Position numbers and translations under genes: made by a program
The notes under the pieces: model-generated
Told to the model about the DNA's origin: nothing
Database searches by the model: none
Seen by the model: only the letters and a program-made list of their open reading frames with translations
Shown here: piece by piece, positions 7,857 to 16,342 of the stretch
Layout of the letters: the number at the start of each line of letters is the position of its first letter
How positions within the stretch are numbered: the stretch's first letter is position 1
From: Paenibacillus qinlingensis
Lineage (GTDB): Bacteria; Bacillota; Bacilli; Paenibacillales; NBRC-103111
NCBI RefSeq assembly: GCF_013204845.1
Contig: NZ_JABMKY010000023.1
Span: forward strand, 1-64,000
Direction of reading: 5' to 3'
DNA: 64,000 nt

Positions 7857-9521
7857 GTGATACGTGAACATAGCGAGAAGTTGGCTCCTAAATTTGATCT
7901 TAAAGATGGCAAACTGGTTGTCGCTCATGTCCTTGTGGCATTCATCGCGCTGCTCATCGGCGGTATTGCAGGACTTCTGCAGACCATGGTGAAAAGCGGG
8001 ACGATTAAATTACCCTATAACATCGGCTATTACGAGCTGCTGACAGCTCACGGGGTGTTGATGGCCATCGTGTTTACAACGTATTTTATCATCGGCTTTA
8101 TTTATTCTGGCGTCTCCTATACCCTTGGGGGCAAACTGCTTCCGGTGGTTCATCGTATGGGGTGGGCTGGATTTGCCCTCATGACTGCGGGGACCGCACT
8201 TGGTGTTGCGATGGTGTTAACGGGGAAGGCGAGCGTTCTATATACGTTCTATGCGCCAATGAAAGCATCCCCCTACTTTTATATCGGATTAGCCTTGCTT
8301 GTGGTAGGGAGCTGGATTAGTGGTTGGGGTATTTTCTATCAATATAAATATTGGAAAAGAACGCATGAAGGCAAGCTGTCGCCGCTATTTGCTTTTATGT
8401 CTGTCGTGACTTTTCTGATGTGGCAAATTGCCACCATCGGGGTTGCGGCAGAGGTATTGATTCAGTTAATTCCCTGGTCTTTCGGTTGGATAGAAACGAT
8501 TAATGTGATGCTTAGCCGCACGTTGTTCTGGTACTTCGGTCATCCGTTGGTCTATTTCTGGCTAATGCCGGCGTATATGTGCTGGTATGTCATCATTCCC
8601 AAAATCATCGGAGGCAAAATTTACAGCGACGCACTCGCGCGACTTTCCTTCATTCTCTTATTACTATTCTCGATTCCGGTAGGCTTTCACCATCAATTAA
8701 TGGAGCCAGGCATCAGCTCTTTTTGGAAATACTTGCAGGTCATCCTGACCTTTATGGTGGTTGTTCCATCGCTGATGACGGCATTCTCTTTATTTGCAAC
8801 CTTTGAACTGAATGGTCGTGCGCTTGGGGCAAAAGGGTTATTTGGCTGGGTGAAAAAGCTGCCTTGGAAGGATGTGCGATTCTTCGCACCTTTTATGGGC
8901 ATGCTCATTTTCATACCTGCTGGTGCAGGCGGATTAATTAATGCCAGTAATCAAATGAACGCGGTTGTACACAACACACTATGGGTAACCGGGCATTTTC
9001 ACCTGACGGTGGCGACAAGTGTGGCACTTACGTTCTTCGGGATTACGTATTGGTTACTCCCAGCTGTTACTGGGCGTGTGTTAACGACCCGTATGCATAC
9101 ATTAGGGATCATTCAAACGATCATCTGGTGTGTGGGCATGTTCCTCATGTCAGGTGCTATGCATCTAGTCGGATTGTTCGGCGCACCAAGGCGGACCGCG
9201 TTCACGGACTATGAAGGAAGTGCAGCAGCAGCGGGCTGGGTGCCGTATTATGTGTTCATGGCGATTGGTGGAACGGTATTATTTATCGGTGTTCTGCTGA
9301 TGATTTATAATGTCATAGCCCTGCTGTGTGCGCCAAAAGGGGAAACGGAGTATCCGATTGCCGAAGCGATGGAATCAGCTGAGGCAACACCAGCCTATTT
9401 GGATCGTTGGCGGATATGGATCACGGTATCGATTCTTTTAATCTTGTTTGCGTACACGATTCCGCTGATGGATATGATCGTGAATCCAGCTCCCGGTTCG
9501 AAAGGGTTTGTTACTTGGTAG
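7857..9521 (+). CDS. cbaA: ba3-type cytochrome c oxidase subunit I
   Basis: The catalytic subunit (about 554 aa, 12-13 membrane helices) that reduces oxygen to water and pumps protons. Ligands are visible: the low-spin haem His in LLTAHGVLMAIVF, the CuB His in YFGHPLVYFWLMP, the CuB His pair in GFHHQLMEPG, and the haem His residues in HNTLWVTGHFHLTVA. The GHPLVYFW form is the B-family (ba3/CbaA) signature. I start at GTG 7857 because AAAGGTGG lies 8 bases upstream; the in-frame GTG at 7833 has no site. ba3 oxidases work well at low oxygen, which fits the FNR-type promoter of this operon. Confidence 0.94.
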   Translation: MIREHSEKLAPKFDLKDGKLVVAHVLVAFIALLIGGIAGLLQTMVKSGTIKLPYNIGYYELLTAHGVLMAIVFTTYFIIGFIYSGVSYTLGGKLLPVVHRMGWAGFALMTAGTALGVAMVLTGKASVLYTFYAPMKASPYFYIGLALLVVGSWISGWGIFYQYKYWKRTHEGKLSPLFAFMSVVTFLMWQIATIGVAAEVLIQLIPWSFGWIETINVMLSRTLFWYFGHPLVYFWLMPAYMCWYVIIPKIIGGKIYSDALARLSFILLLLFSIPVGFHHQLMEPGISSFWKYLQVILTFMVVVPSLMTAFSLFATFELNGRALGAKGLFGWVKKLPWKDVRFFAPFMGMLIFIPAGAGGLINASNQMNAVVHNTLWVTGHFHLTVATSVALTFFGITYWLLPAVTGRVLTTRMHTLGIIQTIIWCVGMFLMSGAMHLVGLFGAPRRTAFTDYEGSAAAAGWVPYYVFMAIGGTVLFIGVLLMIYNVIALLCAPKGETEYPIAEAMESAEATPAYLDRWRIWITVSILLILFAYTIPLMDMIVNPAPGSKGFVTW

Positions 9522-9566
9522 GGAATAGGGGGGAGACCATCTCGAGGAGCAAAGGAGGGGATTTGT

Positions 9567-10109
9567 ATGGCGATTAATTCCACAATGCCTATATCAGGGA
9601 TCGCATCTTCAAATCCAGTGGAGCTTGAATATGCGACAGATCGGTTAGTGGCAGAGCATGAAGAATTGAGGAACAGACTGAGGGTAATAGAAGCGGGGGC
9701 GAAGGAAGTCATTCTTGTGGATGACCCCGTAAGGGGAATAGCGTTGGTTCAAGATCTCAGAAAACAGACTTCTTTATTTGTGAAGATGCTGGAGCGACAT
9801 TCGGAATGGGAAGAGCATGACTTATTTCCGTTCCTGTCAGGCTACTTTCATCGTGAATCCGTGCCCTCTATTCTCCCTTCTTTTTGGGTACTTGAAAAAG
9901 ATCATGAACTGGGTATGTCCTTTATCCAATCCTTTCAAGAAATGAGTAAGGAAGTAAGACCTGCCGCAGCCCAAAAGCAATTAGCCGAAGCAGCAGGCCA
10001 TCTCGTGCAGGCATGCCTCATATTAAACGACCATTTGACCATGGAGGAACAGCTTGTTTTTCCTTTAGCTGAGAAAGTGCTGACAGATTTAGAATCCTTT
10101 TTTTCATAA
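9567..10109 (+). CDS. Hemerythrin-domain protein
   Basis: A 180-aa, mostly helical protein with a hemerythrin-like HHE pattern: His in AEHEELRNR (about 30), HSEWEEHDLFP (H and E-E-H, about 80-90), KDHELG (about 112), and NDHLTMEEQLVFP (H and E, about 152-159). Such proteins bind a di-iron site and act in oxygen or NO sensing, binding or iron repair. AAAGGAGGGG precedes the ATG. The gene starts 45 bases after the oxidase subunit I gene and is probably in the same transcript. It resembles the hemerythrins found beside FNR/NO-response genes. The exact role cannot be decided from sequence. Confidence 0.87.
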   Translation: MAINSTMPISGIASSNPVELEYATDRLVAEHEELRNRLRVIEAGAKEVILVDDPVRGIALVQDLRKQTSLFVKMLERHSEWEEHDLFPFLSGYFHRESVPSILPSFWVLEKDHELGMSFIQSFQEMSKEVRPAAAQKQLAEAAGHLVQACLILNDHLTMEEQLVFPLAEKVLTDLESFFS

Positions 10110-10136
10110 AAAGAGGATTGTAGTAACTGAGTGGAC

Positions 10137-10850
10137 TTACATGCGGCAAATTTCTACGGGGCAATTCTCGCAGTGGCAGATATCGCGGAGGTACGTCACA
10201 TTCTTAATGACAATTTGCCCATGATCAAACTCTACGGCATTTTCCTTTTTCATCTCACTTAACATGCGATTAACGCTTTCCCGTGTTGCGCCGATCATAT
10301 CAGCCATTTCGGAATTGTTTATTTTATAGTTAATGTGGATATGTTCACCCTCGGGTACACCATACGAATTACTTAACCGTATTAATAATGAACATAGCGC
10401 TCCGGGCTTGCCGTACATCATTAAATCGCGAAATTTCGTTTCTGTCATACGGTGCATAAGCCCCATCCATTTCATAAATTCAATAGCGAGGTCTCCATGC
10501 TGCCATAACAGGACCTCGAGATCTTTACGCTGAATGACACCAAATTCACAATCCTCGGTCACTTCGGCGCTGAAACTCTGCAAAGAGTTCTGAAACGGAT
10601 CGATCTGACCGAATAAATCACCCGTTTGATGAAGATACAGAATGAAGCTTTTGCCATTTTCAGATAGCTTGGTAATCCGCACGCCGCCGTGAATAACGTA
10701 ATACAAGCGATCTGCGAGATCGCCCTCTCTGAATAAGAAATCTCCCTTTGCTGCGTGTCTCCGATACATGATGCTTTGCAGTCTATCGAAATTTTCCTCA
10801 GAAAAGAAATTCATGATGCCTGTAGGTGTTCTTGCATCCTTCAAAACCAT
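10137..10850 (-). CDS. fnr: FNR-type oxygen-sensing transcriptional regulator
   Basis: A 237-aa Crp/Fnr protein: an N-terminal cyclic-nucleotide-type beta roll (about 18-110), a dimer helix, and a C-terminal helix-turn-helix with NSEMADMIGATRESVNRML. The end of the protein is CHCENCPVEICRM, with Cys227-x2-Cys230-x4-Cys235, the same spacing and numbering as the [4Fe-4S] ligands of Bacillus subtilis Fnr, whose cluster sits at the C-terminus. An Asp in KFRDLMMYG (residue 142 here) matches the fourth, aspartate ligand. The start is ATG 10850 because GAGGAG lies upstream; an in-frame ATG at 10889 has no such site. It should bind TGTGA-N6-TCACA when oxygen is absent; five such sites are in this window. 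Confidence 0.94.
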   Translation of the reverse strand: MVLKDARTPTGIMNFFSEENFDRLQSIMYRRHAAKGDFLFREGDLADRLYYVIHGGVRITKLSENGKSFILYLHQTGDLFGQIDPFQNSLQSFSAEVTEDCEFGVIQRKDLEVLLWQHGDLAIEFMKWMGLMHRMTETKFRDLMMYGKPGALCSLLIRLSNSYGVPEGEHIHINYKINNSEMADMIGATRESVNRMLSEMKKENAVEFDHGQIVIKNVTYLRDICHCENCPVEICRM

Positions 10851-10956
10851 AGGGACCAACTCCTCGACGTTCGTTATTATCTCTATCATAACGTCTTTGG
10901 TTCATGTTGGTTATCGGGGGTTCACCTGATCTTTGAAGGAAATAATCCCTATCTTC

Positions 10957-10972
10957 TGTGAGGAAAATCACA
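10957..10972. promoter_or_regulatory. Perfect FNR box between fnr and the nre-like genes
   Basis: TGTGAGGAAAATCACA matches TGTGA-N6-TCACA at all ten positions. It lies 106 bases upstream of the fnr start and about 146 bases upstream of the nreA-like start. No good -10 hexamer lies at the 37-base spacing in either direction, so the target may be either gene or both, including autoregulation. Confidence 0.78.
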
Positions 10973-11011
10973 GCAGGAATCAGGATTCCCCTAGCGATTT
11001 AGTAAGGAAAT

Positions 11012-11040
11012 CCTGATAGGGAAATCAGGGTTTTCCCTGA
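11012..11040. promoter_or_regulatory. Nested palindromes upstream of the nreA-like gene
   Basis: CCTGAT-AGGGAA-ATCAGG (11012-11029) overlaps TCAGGG-TTTT-CCCTGA (11025-11040). Both are perfect inverted repeats, and a related TCAGGATTCCCCTA lies at about 10980-10993. This looks like an operator cluster, perhaps for the NreC-like response regulator, but no direct evidence links them. Confidence 0.55.
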
Positions 11041-11118
11041 CTTACAAGACGGAAACAAACATTTACAATGATAAGCATGGAAATTGTGCACTGCTGCGTC
11101 AAAACGGAGGTGGCCCAA

Positions 11119-11577
11119 ATGGCGATAGACGATGCAACTTTGTTAAGAGAGTTAGAACGATTGCGAAGCTTGACGTCATGCGATTTCGTGGCAATTGCGC
11201 CTCTTCATGAGCATGCGGCGCGAATCCGTTGGCAATATGTCATCGGCAACAGTAATCATCGTTATCAACAAATGGTAATCAAAAAAGGTCAGGGATTAGC
11301 TGGTTCTGCGCTGCGTTTAGGCAGATGTGTTAAGCTCGATGATACCTATCCTCAGCACCATCAAGAAAGACTCCATTGTCCGCTTATGCTTGCCGAGCAG
11401 TTGCAGGCTGCGGCTGTCTTTCCGCTCGTTCCTAATGCTAGCTCTCAGATCAAGGGATTGCTCTTCATCGGTAAAAGAGAACAAACCAGATTTGAACACG
11501 GCGAGTTGCTAGCGGTTCAAGAGAATATCGACACATTGGTGTCGTATCTTTCCGAGGTTGAGGCGGCTGTGGAGTAA
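11119..11577 (+). CDS. nreA: NreA-like GAF-domain nitrate sensor
   Basis: A single GAF domain of 152 aa, the size of staphylococcal NreA, which binds nitrate and controls the NreB kinase. The segment IRWQYVIGNSNHRYQQMVIKKGQGLAG (residues about 37-63) closely resembles the NreA ligand-pocket region, including the Trp. ATG 11119 was chosen because GGAGGTGG sits 6 bases upstream; an in-frame ATG at 11068 has no site. It is followed by a NarL-type response regulator and a histidine kinase, so the order is A-C-B. Nitrate binding is inferred from family resemblance and context. Confidence 0.82.
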   Translation: MAIDDATLLRELERLRSLTSCDFVAIAPLHEHAARIRWQYVIGNSNHRYQQMVIKKGQGLAGSALRLGRCVKLDDTYPQHHQERLHCPLMLAEQLQAAAVFPLVPNASSQIKGLLFIGKREQTRFEHGELLAVQENIDTLVSYLSEVEAAVE

Positions 11578-11665
11578 GTCGGATAATTGACTTACGACCT
11601 GCGTGAGGTCACCCTTACAGGAACACATATATTTTGTTATGATGGGGGTAAAAGGGGGGAGTACG

Positions 11666-12316
11666 CTGAGAATTCTTGTAGTGGACGATCATGCTGTAGT
11701 TAGATCCGGCTTAATGATGCTGCTCCATGGTAAGCATAATATGGAAGTCATCGGGGAAGCAGCTGACGGTGAAGAGGGGATTGGGGCAGCTCAATTGCTG
11801 AAGCCGGATGTGGTCTTGATGGACCTGAACATGCCAGCTGGCATGGATGGGCTAACTGCGACGGCGGAACTGCGGCGATTAATGCCCGACTTGGCTATTC
11901 TGATATTAACGATGCATGACGATGATGAATACTTATTTAGAGCCATTCACGTTGGCGCTTCTGGATACATTTTAAAAAGTGCACCGCATGAGGAGTTATT
12001 GACAGCCATCCGCTCCGTTGCAGCGGGAAATGCCTATCTCTACCCAACGGCGACGAAGCGGCTTATGAATGAATATATCGAACAGTTGAAGCAAGGCGAG
12101 AATGTCGACACTTTCGGATCACTTTCGGAACGTGAACGGGAAGTTCTGGCTTTAATCGCCAAAGGATTCTCCAATAAGGAAATCGCAGAACAATTGATTA
12201 TTAGCGTTAAAACCGTGGAATCACATAAAAGCAACGTCATGGAGAAGCTAGGCCTAAAGACAAGACCGGAGTTAGTGAAATATGCGGCGAAGAAAGGATT
12301 GTTGAACTTTGAGTAA
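11666..12316 (+). CDS. nreC: NreC-like NarL/FixJ-family response regulator
   Basis: A two-domain response regulator. The receiver domain has acidic residues in [11 protein letters not shown], the phosphoacceptor Asp53 in VVLMDLNMP, and Lys in YILKSAP. The C-terminal LuxR-type helix-turn-helix reads [20 protein letters not shown] followed by [13 protein letters not shown]. The protein most likely starts at CTG 11666, giving about 216 aa, because GGGGGGAG precedes it by 4 bases and homologues begin at this point. In-frame ATG 11639/11642 and GTG 11603 have no ribosome binding site. The kinase gene overlaps its stop, so the two are translationally coupled. It is expected to activate nitrate-respiration promoters. 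Confidence 0.88.
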   Translation: MRILVVDDHAVVRSGLMMLLHGKHNMEVIGEAADGEEGIGAAQLLKPDVVLMDLNMPAGMDGLTATAELRRLMPDLAILILTMHDDDEYLFRAIHVGASGYILKSAPHEELLTAIRSVAAGNAYLYPTATKRLMNEYIEQLKQGENVDTFGSLSEREREVLALIAKGFSNKEIAEQLIISVKTVESHKSNVMEKLGLKTRPELVKYAAKKGLLNFE

Positions 12317-13424
12317 GGATTTGAACCGGGAATACCCGGAAGTCATCGGCGAAAATGTAACTGAATTGTTAAGTCGCCTTGATGAACATATCACGGACTC
12401 GTTGTTTCAACAGGATTTAAGACAGTCGCTTAAACAATTATCCAATGTTAAATTTGCTCTCGATGAATCCTCCATCGTAGCGGTTACGGACCATAAAGGA
12501 AAAATTCAATATGTGAATGATAAATTTTGCGAAATTTCTAAGTATGCGCGAAGTGAGCTTCTCGGTCTAGACCATCGAATTATTAATTCCGGTCATCATG
12601 GAAAAGACTTTATGGCCGACTTATGGCGAACGATTTCCTCGGGGCACGTATGGCGTGGCGAGATGAAAAACAAAGCCAAAGACGGCACCTATTATTGGGT
12701 AGACACAACGATCGTGCCCTTTGTGGATAACCAAGGCGAGATCCATCAATATTTGGCGATTAGAAATGAAGTCACGCAACTTAAACGGGTGGAAGAAGAG
12801 CTTCAGCTGATGATGTCACAGGTGATGCAAATTCAAGAGGAAGAACGAAGAAAGTTTTCCCGCGAGCTGCATGATGGGATTGGACAAAGCTTATTCTCGT
12901 TGTTGATCCAGATGGATCGACTTATTGGAGAAGGGGAAACAGATCAGACGGAACTAACGCGACTTCGGCAACATGTAACTGGAATCATCGAAGAGGTACG
13001 AAGTCTGGCTTGGCAAATCCGTCCTTCCGTTTTGGATGATTTAGGCGTCATACCTGCTATCCGTACCTATATAGAAAATTTTACGGATCACCATGGCATA
13101 CGGGTAGAGTTGAATAGCCATTTGCGCAGACGACTTGGCGCCCTAGAGGAAACCACTATATATCGTGTCATACAAGAAGCGCTTACGAATATTGCTAAAT
13201 ATGCGGGCGTGTCAGAGGCAAGTGTTGTCGTGAAAGAAACGGATGGCTTTGTCGTGGTTGGAATAGCGGATAGAGGTCAAGGCTTTGCCAGAAACAGCAG
13301 TGCCAAAGGTGTGGGCCTGTTTAGTATGGAAGAGCGAGCAAAGAGTATTGGCGGCAAAGTCACGATTGACTCTGTCGTTGGAGAAGGGACTACTGTAACG
13401 TTGATAGTTCCAATGAAGATATAA
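12309..13424 (+). CDS. nreB: NreB-like PAS sensor histidine kinase
   Basis: A soluble kinase of 371 aa. A PAS domain spans about 50-165, followed by an HPK7-type dimerisation/phosphoacceptor helix with His188 in [14 protein letters not shown] and an ATPase domain ([35 protein letters not shown]). The TTG start overlaps the regulator's stop and AAAGGA lies 10 bases upstream. Staphylococcal NreB senses oxygen with a [4Fe-4S] cluster held by four Cys in its PAS domain; this protein has only one Cys (residue 74) in total, so it cannot use that chemistry. Its PAS domain may bind haem, flavin or nothing. The kinase role is secure; the sensed signal is not. Confidence 0.86.
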   Translation: MSKDLNREYPEVIGENVTELLSRLDEHITDSLFQQDLRQSLKQLSNVKFALDESSIVAVTDHKGKIQYVNDKFCEISKYARSELLGLDHRIINSGHHGKDFMADLWRTISSGHVWRGEMKNKAKDGTYYWVDTTIVPFVDNQGEIHQYLAIRNEVTQLKRVEEELQLMMSQVMQIQEEERRKFSRELHDGIGQSLFSLLIQMDRLIGEGETDQTELTRLRQHVTGIIEEVRSLAWQIRPSVLDDLGVIPAIRTYIENFTDHHGIRVELNSHLRRRLGALEETTIYRVIQEALTNIAKYAGVSEASVVVKETDGFVVVGIADRGQGFARNSSAKGVGLFSMEERAKSIGGKVTIDSVVGEGTTVTLIVPMKI

Positions 13425-13468
13425 AAGGATGTGTCTCCTTGTTTGTAAAGGAGACATGTCCTTTTTTC
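13425..13468 (+). terminator. Terminator of the nre-like operon
   Basis: AGGATGTGTCTCCTT and AAGGAGACATGTCCT form a long, nearly perfect stem around GTTTGTA, followed by six T. Confidence 0.88.
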
Positions 13469-13713
13469 AAATAGAAGCGTTTATATGTTTAACCTAATAA
13501 ATAGCTCGAAGCGAAAATGATAGAAGCGGATTCGCACCCTTCCTTTCATTGGATTGGGGCCGTTTTTTTGGTGCTGTGAAAGAATGATGTATTTTGTATA
13601 AATACATAATTTTGACTGAAAACACATGTGAAATTATTGTAAATGCTCATATAATGAAATCTATCATGGGCCTATGATAATAAAGAAAGAAAATTTGAGA
13701 GGGGCTGCTTCAG

Positions 13714-15324
13714 TTGAAAGCACTTACGAGTAACTCCCGTTTCTTCCGCAAGCGGAGCGCTGTCACGCTAGTTGGCGCTTTGATGTCGGTGGTCATGATA
13801 GCTGGATGCGGCAATTCTGCCAATGAATCGACAGCGACTTCCACAACAAAAACGTCCGCTGCCGATCCTATTCATATTCTGCTGTCCCATTCTGAATTCG
13901 CCTATGCCAAGCAAGCCAAAGAAGACGATATCTATAAGAAGGAACTGAACCGGTTATCCGGTTTCAATGTGAAGTATGATTTCTTGGGACATAGCGATTA
14001 TGCCCAGCAGCTGTCGCTTCGCTTTGCATCCGGCGATCTTGCTGATATGATCCGGACGGACAGCATCGTATCCACCATCCACAGCGGTGCCGTCGATCAA
14101 GGTGTATTTCTCGAACTTGGTCCCCTCATTGATAAATACGCGCCTACCCTGAAAAAGAAAATACCCGCAGAATTCTGGAAAAGTCCGCGAATTTCCAAGG
14201 ACGGTAAAATTTACGGGATACCTGTTACCCGTGGCGTACCGGCGGACCGTTCCATCTTCATTCGCCAGGATTGGCTGGATAAGCTCAAGATGGACGCTCC
14301 TAAGACACTCGAGGAGTACTTAGCCTTCTTCGAAGCGGTTAAGAAAGAAGATATGAACGGGAATGGCGATCCGAATGATGAGTATGGCTTAGGGATGTTC
14401 AACAATATTATTTGGACGGATATTTTCACCCCTGCCTTCGGTGTTCATACGAACAAATGGAGTCTCAAGAACGGACAGCTCACGCCGGATATCATCGATC
14501 CTAGAATGAAGGAAGCAATCGCTTTCTATAAGCAGCTATACGATAAAGGGTATATCAATCCCAATTTGTTCGTGAAAAAAGAAGATGAGCAGAATGCTTC
14601 CATTGCCAAAGGGGAAGTTGGGGTTTGGGGTGCTGCTGTTTATCAATACTTAGCCGGTTATGGCAAGGATAACGCCCAGAAAACGTTTCTTAACCAACCA
14701 AGCGCGTCTGTCAGCATGATTGCCCCTCCGCAAGGCCCTCGCGGTGATAAAGGAATGGCGCTGCAATCCGATGAGATTTATTACGTATGGGTGATCCCGG
14801 CCAAGGCCAAAAATCCGGAGAACATCATCAAATACCTGGAGTGGGCTTACAGCTCTCCGGATGCTGATCAATTCTTCGCATATGGCATCAAAGGCCAAAA
14901 TTATACGGAAGAAAACGGACAAATCAAATACGATATTAATCAACCGGTCAACGTAGAGAAGAATGCCTTCCAGATGTATCAGGTTTCGCTTAACCCTCGC
15001 GAGATCGGATTTGCAGCTCCGCTAGTGCTTAAGGCACTCCCAGAATCCGAAAAAATTGCAAAGGGATATGCTACGTCAAAAGGAAGTTTAATTCCGAACG
15101 AAGCGAAATATATGCCTCGCCTGGAATCGCTTGCGAGCCATCCAGAATTAAATATCGGAGCTGCTCAAGGCACACTATTCCTGGACATGTTCGCTAAAGT
15201 GCTTACGGGAAAAGAACCGCTAGATTCCGCGTTCGACAATTTTGTTGTTGAATGGAAAAAGCGCGGCGGAGATGCTTCCATTAAAGAAGCGACAGATTGG
15301 TATAACAAATTTAATAGTAAATAA
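13714..15324 (+). CDS. LplA-like sugar ABC transporter substrate-binding lipoprotein
   Basis: An extracellular solute-binding protein of 536 aa, the size of the LplA/YtcQ group found with oligosaccharide importers in Paenibacillus. The N-terminus has a long positively charged leader and a lipobox (VMIAGC), then a Ser/Thr-rich linker. Inside are typical binding-protein segments such as YGIPVTRGVPADRSIFIRQDW and a DMNGNGDPNDEYG stretch that looks like a calcium-type loop. The start is TTG 13714, with GAGAGGGG about 8 bases upstream. It opens a five-gene set: binding protein, two permeases, a YesM-like kinase and a YesN-like regulator. The sugar is unknown. No ATPase is encoded; such systems usually share MsmX. 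Confidence 0.9.
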   Translation: MKALTSNSRFFRKRSAVTLVGALMSVVMIAGCGNSANESTATSTTKTSAADPIHILLSHSEFAYAKQAKEDDIYKKELNRLSGFNVKYDFLGHSDYAQQLSLRFASGDLADMIRTDSIVSTIHSGAVDQGVFLELGPLIDKYAPTLKKKIPAEFWKSPRISKDGKIYGIPVTRGVPADRSIFIRQDWLDKLKMDAPKTLEEYLAFFEAVKKEDMNGNGDPNDEYGLGMFNNIIWTDIFTPAFGVHTNKWSLKNGQLTPDIIDPRMKEAIAFYKQLYDKGYINPNLFVKKEDEQNASIAKGEVGVWGAAVYQYLAGYGKDNAQKTFLNQPSASVSMIAPPQGPRGDKGMALQSDEIYYVWVIPAKAKNPENIIKYLEWAYSSPDADQFFAYGIKGQNYTEENGQIKYDINQPVNVEKNAFQMYQVSLNPREIGFAAPLVLKALPESEKIAKGYATSKGSLIPNEAKYMPRLESLASHPELNIGAAQGTLFLDMFAKVLTGKEPLDSAFDNFVVEWKKRGGDASIKEATDWYNKFNSK

Positions 15325-15341
15325 ATGGACTGAAGCTAAAC

Positions 15342-15387
15342 GTGGGTCGGGTCAGGGTACGACTTGAACTCGTGCTGCCCGATCCAC
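15342..15387 (+). other. Hairpin between binding-protein and permease genes
   Basis: GTGGGTCGGG pairs with CCCGATCCAC (one G-U pair) with inner CAG/CTG, and no T run follows. This is likely an mRNA-stabilising or partial-termination element that keeps binding-protein mRNA in excess. Confidence 0.6.
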
Positions 15388-15430
15388 TGAATTTCTTAGC
15401 GATGAATATTAAGATAAGGGGGAGAACGCC

Positions 15431-16330
15431 CTGTTTGCACAGATCCGTCTCAAGGAATCCTGGGTGCTTATTCTTATGGCCATCCCCGGTTTAGCTTACT
15501 TTTTTACATTCAAGTATATTCCTCTGTTTGGCAACATCATCGCCTTTCAGAATTACAACTTATTTCAAGGTTTCTTGCATAGTAAATGGGTTGGTTTGGA
15601 TCATTTTCTTACGCTGTTTCGCTATGATGATTTCTGGATTATTATGCGCAACTCATTAAAGTTAGGGCTTTACTCCCTTATATTTGGTTTCCCGGCACCA
15701 TTGGTACTGGCCTTGCTGCTGAATGAATTGCGGGTAATGTGGTTGAAACGTCCGCTTCAGACGATGTTATATTTGCCGCATTTCCTTTCCTGGGTCATTG
15801 TAGGCGGTATCTTTTCCAATCTTCTTGAGACTAAAGGCTTTATGAACCAACTTTTGTCTAACATCGGTCTCGGTCCCTTTGATTTCTTGGGAAATTCGAC
15901 AACGTTTCTTGGGACGATTATCTCCATCAGCATTTGGAAAGAGATCGGCTGGGGGACCATCATCTATTTGGCTGCACTAGCCGGAATCAATCCTAGTCTA
16001 TATGAAGCCGCTACCGTGGATGGTGCAAGCCGATTGCGTCAAATATGGTCGATTACGCTGCCATCGTTGATGCCGGCCATCATTGTTCTGTTGCTTCTTC
16101 GAGTAGGCAATTTGCTGGATGCCAATATTGAGCAAATGCTCATGTTCCTCAACCCGCTTGTGCGAGATGTCGGTGAGGTCTTCGACACATTTATTTATAG
16201 AGTTGGCTTGTTAGACAGTCAGTACAGTTATTCCACCGCCATCGGTTTGTTTAAATCGGTCATCGGTTTCATTCTGTTGACTTTCGTGAATGCACTGAGC
16301 AAAAAAACAACAGGAGAAAGTGTTTATTAG
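15431..16330 (+). CDS. LplB-like sugar ABC transporter permease
   Basis: A membrane permease of about 299 aa with six predicted helices. The binding-protein-dependent transport signature is the EAA loop YEAATVDGASRLRQIWSITLPSLMP (about residues 189-213). The N-terminal segment AIPGLAYFFTFKYIPLFGN is characteristic of the LplB group. The likely start is CTG 15431 behind AAGGGGGAG (6-base spacer): the frame has a stop at 15410 and no ATG, GTG or TTG until GTG 15464, where the first membrane helix would be left with almost no leader. GTG 15464 also has a weaker AAGGA upstream and remains an alternative. It partners with the next permease. Confidence 0.88.
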   Translation: MFAQIRLKESWVLILMAIPGLAYFFTFKYIPLFGNIIAFQNYNLFQGFLHSKWVGLDHFLTLFRYDDFWIIMRNSLKLGLYSLIFGFPAPLVLALLLNELRVMWLKRPLQTMLYLPHFLSWVIVGGIFSNLLETKGFMNQLLSNIGLGPFDFLGNSTTFLGTIISISIWKEIGWGTIIYLAALAGINPSLYEAATVDGASRLRQIWSITLPSLMPAIIVLLLLRVGNLLDANIEQMLMFLNPLVRDVGEVFDTFIYRVGLLDSQYSYSTAIGLFKSVIGFILLTFVNALSKKTTGESVY

Positions 16331-16342
16331 GAGGGGATTGAT

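Noticed and set aside
11574-11609. Terminator between the nreA-like and nreC-like genes
   Set aside because: Two short stems (TAAGTC/GACTTA and GACCT/AGGTC) are present, but without a T run; the genes are most likely cotranscribed.
13627-13642. FNR-like sequence TGTGAAATTATTGTAA before the LplA-like gene
   Set aside because: The second half site is poor and the nearby TATAAT at 13650 is not at the 37-base spacing of the other sites.
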